Source: a virus. From it: 61,874 nucleotides of DNA. The notes beneath the pieces were generated by a model that saw nothing but the letters and a program-made list of their open reading frames with translations, ran no database searches and was not told the origin of the DNA. This document shows positions 58,667 to 61,874 of this stretch, piece by piece; positions within the stretch are counted from its first letter, which is position 1; the number at the start of each line of letters is the position of its first letter. Position numbers and translations under genes: made by a program. Where the stretch lies: the IMG/VR virus record IMGVR_UViG_3300025598_000044, positions 1-61,874 of that record, one strand, 5' to 3'.

Positions 58667-58668
58667 GA

Positions 58669-58881
58669 TTATTCGCCTTCACGAAGCTTACGGGCTTCTT
58701 CCGTTGCTTTCTCGTCACGGGTCCATTTTTCCCAGACTGCGCCCTGCTCGTATTTATACTCAATAGAGTGAACGAGTCCGCAGTCGCAACACTCGTGATG
58801 ATACGGAGGCCGACCGTGGGCCGACCGATACCACTTACCATCTTCTAGTTGGTAGGTGTGTTCACGCTTTTTCTTGGCCAT
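58669..58881 (-). CDS. 70-residue zinc-type small protein
   Basis: From the ATG at 58879-58881, overlapping the lysozyme stop by 20 bases. It reads MAKKKREHTYQLEDGKWYRS and contains HHECCDCGLVHSIEYKYEQG, a Cys/His cluster that may bind zinc. The C terminus is highly charged. An upstream in-frame start would overlap lysozyme further and is less likely. Small proteins with this pattern occur near phage lysis genes; function unknown. Confidence 0.6.
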   Translation of the reverse strand: MAKKKREHTYQLEDGKWYRSAHGRPPYHHECCDCGLVHSIEYKYEQGAVWEKWTRDEKATEEARKLREGE

Positions 58882-59326
58882 TTCCAGTCCTCGCAAAGAG
58901 TTCCGCTTCAGCCGCACGTCGCTTGGTCAAACCCGGAAGCACCTTGCCGCCAGCCTTGTTCCACTTGGAGAACTCCTTGGTCGCCGCATCGAAGTCTTTC
59001 GCATTGACCAGACTCAGAAGCGTCGAGCCTTTGAAGTTGCCCGCACCGACGTTGAACACAAAATCACACAGCGCATCGAACTGATTCTGATTGATCTGCG
59101 GCTCAACAAGATTGTTGACCGTGTTTTGGGCACTTTGCAGATCCAGCATCAGAAGATAATCAGCGCGGGCTTGGTCGATCTTGAGACCCGCATAAACGTC
59201 AGGGCCAGTATGGCCATAGCCGACCGTCCACTTACCAATCGGATCTTGGTACGCTTCTAATTGGCAACTCTCAAACTGCTTGGTGATCGCCGCGCAGTTT
59301 GGACTGACGTTCATGCGGTTCAACAT
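58862..59326 (-). CDS. endolysin, GH24 lysozyme (T4-lysozyme type)
   Basis: A 154-residue muramidase. The catalytic triad pattern E-x8-D-x5-T is exact: E19, D28, T34 (FESCQLEAYQDPIGKWTVGY), as in T4 lysozyme. The second lobe has NQFDALCDFVFNVGAGNFKG and ends PGLTKRRAAEAELFA. No signal or membrane anchor is seen, so a holin is needed to release it. An internal ATG four codons in is an alternative start. Confidence 0.9.
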   Translation of the reverse strand: MLNRMNVSPNCAAITKQFESCQLEAYQDPIGKWTVGYGHTGPDVYAGLKIDQARADYLLMLDLQSAQNTVNNLVEPQINQNQFDALCDFVFNVGAGNFKGSTLLSLVNAKDFDAATKEFSKWNKAGGKVLPGLTKRRAAEAELFARTGNGQEKA

Positions 59327-59328
59327 GA

Positions 59329-59685
59329 TTAAGCCGCCGGAGCCGTGATCGGAGCCGGGGTCGTCGCCGCCGCAACCTGATTAACGACCGTCGTAACGAG
59401 CGTAGTCACAGTCTTGGCCGCGATGTCCTTGCCCAGAGCCTTGAACTCGACTTCAGCCGAAGCAAGACCCGCAGCAATCGCTGCGCTGGTGCCGCCCGAG
59501 GCAAGAGCCGACAGGACAGCCAGACCGATGACTTTGACCGCGTTTTCAAGATCCGCAACGGCAATCTGGTTCAGTTCGGTGACGCAAGCCCTGTAATCGG
59601 CTTCGACAGCGGCAGCAATCGGGCTACCTTCAAACCACTTCTTGACCGCAAGCAGATCATTCTCAATCGTAGTGAAAAAACTCAT
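59329..59685 (-). CDS. small lysis-region protein with Gly/Ala-rich helix
   Basis: A 118-residue protein. A charged N-terminal half (FTTIENDLLAVKKWFEGSPI) is followed by an amphipathic or weak membrane helix (VIGLAVLSALASGGTSAAIA) and an Ala/Thr/Pro end. It follows the possible lipoprotein, with GGAGG just upstream, and precedes lysozyme. It may be an antiholin or membrane-associated lysis factor, but hydrophobicity is modest. Confidence 0.58.
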   Translation of the reverse strand: MSFFTTIENDLLAVKKWFEGSPIAAAVEADYRACVTELNQIAVADLENAVKVIGLAVLSALASGGTSAAIAAGLASAEVEFKALGKDIAAKTVTTLVTTVVNQVAAATTPAPITAPAA

Positions 59686-59686
59686 T

Positions 59687-59890
59687 TCAATCCTCCGTTA
59701 ATAAACACGAGAACCCAATATCGAACTCAGCCCTCTCAAGACTTTCCACCGTCCACGGGCTGTTCGGCTGTGGAACCACTCCCGCTGTTGGACGGCATTC
59801 CAACCCTTGCCGACGTAATGACGTGCATGACTGCATTGACAGCAGCGACGATAGCAACAATACCCGCAGCAAGATTCTGAATGGTGTCAT
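59687..59890 (-). CDS. possible lipoprotein (outer spanin candidate), nested
   Basis: A 67-residue reading frame overlapping the holin gene in another frame and filling the gap to the next gene. It has a signal-like start FRILLRVLLLSSLLSMQSC, giving a lipobox-type end (SMQSC) and a short periplasmic part with some Pro. Overlapping, nested lipoproteins near lysozyme are typical of Rz1 proteins, but the lipobox is not ideal, there is no obvious ribosome binding site, and no inner-membrane Rz partner is seen. Treat as tentative. Confidence 0.4.
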   Translation of the reverse strand: MTPFRILLRVLLLSSLLSMQSCTSLRRQGLECRPTAGVVPQPNSPWTVESLERAEFDIGFSCLLTED

Positions 59891-60071
59891 TGTCAAGACT
59901 CAGTGGGTAGCCGAAAGCCTTGGCAAGTGCAAGGAGCGTACCGATCAAAGCCAACAGGACGTTGGTCGCAATGGTGCGATTCTTCCACGTCGTGGGATCG
60001 GCAACTTCCTTACCTTCCTTGAACAGTTCAAAGAATTTAGGAGCGTTCTTGATGTAATCGAACAATGACAT
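59736..60071 (-). CDS. holin candidate (two transmembrane segments)
   Basis: A 111-residue protein. An N-terminal amphipathic part (YIKNAPKFFELFKEGKEVAD) and TWKNRTIATN lead into two hydrophobic helices (NVLLALIGTLLALAKAFGYP and AAGIVAIVAAVNAVMHVI), with a Ser/Gly/basic tail. Size and topology fit phage holins, and the gene lies two genes before the lysozyme. It is the better placed of the two holin candidates in this genome. Confidence 0.7.
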   Translation of the reverse strand: MSLFDYIKNAPKFFELFKEGKEVADPTTWKNRTIATNVLLALIGTLLALAKAFGYPLSLDNDTIQNLAAGIVAIVAAVNAVMHVITSARVGMPSNSGSGSTAEQPVDGGKS

Positions 60072-60080
60072 GTGGATACC

Positions 60081-60563
60081 TCAAGTAATGGATACAGATA
60101 TTTTTGCACCAACCGTTGTACCAAACAACGTAGTCGTATCCGTACGCGTGAATGTAAATCTCGTATTTGATACTGAGCCTTGTCCCGTCGAATCGTAAGT
60201 TGCAACGGGGCTAGTCAATGTTGTGCCGTTAATTGTCAAAGTCGTTATGCCAGTCGTATGGTTTCCGCTAACATAAACATAATAAACCGCCGCATCGACC
60301 GTGCCATTTGGGGCACTTCTTGAAACAACCCCAAGCACCGTCAAGCCGTTCACAATGTAAGGACTGGGGGAAACGCTGCCGCTGGCGTTATCCGGATATA
60401 GTAGCCACGGCCCTGAAGGCGTGCCCGTATTGGTAATTGAACTCCATCCCCACCAACCAAAAGAATTTCCGTTTACGGTATTGACTGACGACATCGAACC
60501 TACAGTGATTGATGTACTTGCGCCACGCGCCAAATAGCCAAGCGTACGTACCGCGAATGTCAT
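60081..60563 (-). CDS. tail-fibre accessory or tip protein
   Basis: A 160-residue Ser/Thr/Gly/Val-rich protein with an aromatic segment NSFGWWGWSSITNTGTPSGP and beta strands (DAAVYYVYVSGNHTTGITTL). Joined to the fibre gene by TAATG. Likely a distal tip or fibre-associated domain; no homology assigned. Confidence 0.6.
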   Translation of the reverse strand: MTFAVRTLGYLARGASTSITVGSMSSVNTVNGNSFGWWGWSSITNTGTPSGPWLLYPDNASGSVSPSPYIVNGLTVLGVVSRSAPNGTVDAAVYYVYVSGNHTTGITTLTINGTTLTSPVATYDSTGQGSVSNTRFTFTRTDTTTLFGTTVGAKISVSIT

Positions 60564-61633
60564 TATGCAAACGCCTTAGCAACTGTGGCGTACCACGTAG
60601 TGCCACGATATGTGGCAACGATCAGATCTACCGCGCTCGACGTGGTGCTAAGAAGGGGCGACGGAGCGCCTCCCGGCCACTTGGCCCACGAGGTATACAT
60701 CGTCGCAGCCGTACCGCTGGCGGGTTGAGTCACAAAAATGTTAATGGTCTGTCCGTCACCCTGATTGGTAAACGTCAGCGTATTGATCGCTGCCGAGGCA
60801 GCGAGCGTCATGTAGAAAACGTTGCCCGTCGAACAATCAATTGAGGCAGCACTTGTAGAGGGCGAAATCGAAACAGCGCCGGTATATGCCTGAGTGAATT
60901 TAGCCTTAGTGGGTGTACTCTGCCCAATCGTGGAGTTTTCAATAGTGTCTCCTTGAATAGTGACACCCTGCATAGTTCCGCCAACAATAGAGGCGGTATT
61001 GATCGTTGGAGACGTAAGCGTTTTGCCTGAGATACTCTGAGTAGAGCTTGTATCAACAAGCGTTACAGACCCCGGAATCGTCGTACCATTCAGTACCGTT
61101 GCGCCCGACACCGTGAGCGAAGAAGCGTTCAACGTCGTGAACGCGCCCGTCGAAGGAGTATTGGCTCCGATAGGCGTATTGTCGATGGCATTGGTCGAGA
61201 AGTTGGCGATGTAGTTGATCGCCGGGACGATAGCCGTACCATTACACGCAAGGCAGATACGCGAGCCTGTCGGAATCGTAACCCCGCTGCTACCCGTCGT
61301 GACCGTAAGCGCCTGACCCGTGTTGTTGTATATAAAGTACAACTTCTTATTAGTCGGCACGGTGAGCGTGGCGGGGGACGACAAAGACCCCTGACACTCA
61401 ATGTACATGTTGCGGGCAATCGCATATGGGCTGCTGTTGTCGTAGCCATTCGGGATCGTGATCGCCATGCTACCCGTCATCGTAAGGACGAAGTAACCGC
61501 TGACCGCCTGTTCCAGAATGCCCGACGCATTGGTCGATTGGTCGCCAAGATTATTGTTGGCGAGGGCACCCCAGTTCGGCGTACCCGTGTCTGGGATGGC
61601 GATTTTAAGGTTCGTGCTGTAGTAAATTGCCAT
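60563..61633 (-). CDS. tail fibre protein
   Basis: A 356-residue protein. N terminus MAIYYSTNLKIAIPDTGTPN is a typical fibre start. The middle carries NTPIGANTPSTGAFTTLNAS, a triple-beta fibre motif widespread in phage tail fibres, followed by ITGKTLTSP-type repeats (here SISGKTLTSPTINTASIVGG). The C-terminal 100 residues look globular. GAGGAATCATC precedes the ATG. A host-binding fibre of the tail. Confidence 0.75.
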   Translation of the reverse strand: MAIYYSTNLKIAIPDTGTPNWGALANNNLGDQSTNASGILEQAVSGYFVLTMTGSMAITIPNGYDNSSPYAIARNMYIECQGSLSSPATLTVPTNKKLYFIYNNTGQALTVTTGSSGVTIPTGSRICLACNGTAIVPAINYIANFSTNAIDNTPIGANTPSTGAFTTLNASSLTVSGATVLNGTTIPGSVTLVDTSSTQSISGKTLTSPTINTASIVGGTMQGVTIQGDTIENSTIGQSTPTKAKFTQAYTGAVSISPSTSAASIDCSTGNVFYMTLAASAAINTLTFTNQGDGQTINIFVTQPASGTAATMYTSWAKWPGGAPSPLLSTTSSAVDLIVATYRGTTWYATVAKAFA

Positions 61634-61642
61634 GATGATTCC

Positions 61643-61874
61643 TCAAGTCGTCGCCACAGGTACCCAACCCACTTCGGTAGATACGTCTGCTCTGTACACC
61701 GTGCTATCCGCAGTAATGTAAGTCGTATCAGCGCTGAAGTAAGGCTCGGGGGGCACGACTGTAGTTACCGCAGCCCATGTAGCCCCCAAACCCGTTTCAA
61801 ACGCCGGAGATGGTTGGAACGCCCCGAACTGAAACGCGCCCCCCGCAGGAGCCGGTACGGAAATCGACGTCCAG
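61643..61874 (-). CDS. small fibre-region protein split by the contig ends (C-terminal part)
   Basis: This is the C-terminal part of the 89-residue protein that starts at 168-170. It reads TTVVPPEPYFSADTTYITAD and ends GWVPVATT before TGA at 61643-61645. The stop is nine bases before the fibre ATG, a normal operon spacing. The run of six G (61748-61753) is required for this frame. Confidence 0.7.
   Translation of the reverse strand, partial: WTSISVPAPAGGAFQFGAFQPSPAFETGLGATWAAVTTVVPPEPYFSADTTYITADSTVYRADVSTEVGWVPVATT
61742..61874. repeat. terminal repeat, right copy (contig closure overlap)
   Basis: Identical to bases 1-132 except for one extra G in a G run (61748-61753, six G). It marks where the circular genome was cut during assembly. 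The version here keeps the junction gene in frame, so it is likely the correct one. Confidence 0.95.

Overview
The window is one complete genome of a tailed bacteriophage, most likely a podovirus, assembled as a linear contig that closes on itself. Bases 1-132 recur at 61742-61874 with one difference, a run of 5 versus 6 G, so the real molecule is a circle or circular permutation of about 61.74 kb and one small gene is cut by the contig ends. A podovirus is inferred because there is a portal, scaffold, capsid, head-tail adaptor and tubular-type proteins and several internal (ejection) proteins, but no tail sheath, tape measure or long-tail assembly genes. The GH24 lysozyme, holin candidates and possible lipoprotein spanin fit a Gram-negative, probably proteobacterial host, but the host cannot be named from this sequence. 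I saw no integrase, excisionase, lysogeny repressor, RNA polymerase, tRNA or CRISPR array. The phage therefore looks lytic and dependent on host RNA polymerase.

There are two divergent blocks. The early/replication block runs on the plus strand from 25.2 to 43.1 kb. The late block runs on the minus strand from 24.5 kb down to 1, across the contig junction, and on from 61.87 down to 43.1 kb. The blocks diverge from a non-coding region at 24.5-25.2 kb rich in palindromes and converge on a strong hairpin terminator at 43.10-43.13 kb.

Early block in order: a single gene with its own terminator (25.2-25.7 kb); a non-coding region with many TGAGTAG half-sites (25.8-26.15 kb); small genes; a four-gene cassette with a MoxR-type AAA+ ATPase, a VWA protein carrying an HExxH motif, and two companion proteins (28.0-32.0 kb); a VRR-NUC nuclease, a winged-helix protein and a DUF3310 protein with an HTH; a run of tiny overlapping genes (33.0-34.3 kb); then replication and recombination: family A DNA polymerase with Leu at the Phe762-equivalent position, a Cas4-like PD-(D/E)XK nuclease, an HNH protein, an SNF2-type helicase behind its own promoter and a two-hairpin leader, an ssDNA-binding protein and a primase-helicase.

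Late block in order of transcription: TerS, TerL, portal, a GroES-like co-chaperonin, scaffold, a decoration-like protein, major capsid protein (followed by a terminator), further structural genes, a group of small basic or His-rich proteins interrupted by an HNH endonuclease, head-tail adaptors, a pectate-lyase-like tail spike, repeat-rich fibres, a glycosyltransferase and a methyltransferase. After the junction come more fibre genes, the lysis cassette (holin, possible lipoprotein, lysozyme), a large stabilisation-type protein, and the internal virion proteins, ending with a 2073-residue polyvalent protein. A cupin and a GNAT-like protein lie among the ejection genes.

The most interesting parts are the AAA+/VWA-metallopeptidase cassette, the TGAGTAG repeat region, the His-rich 54-residue protein, a short GGxV motif shared by many virion proteins, and a small beta module shared by four virion proteins.
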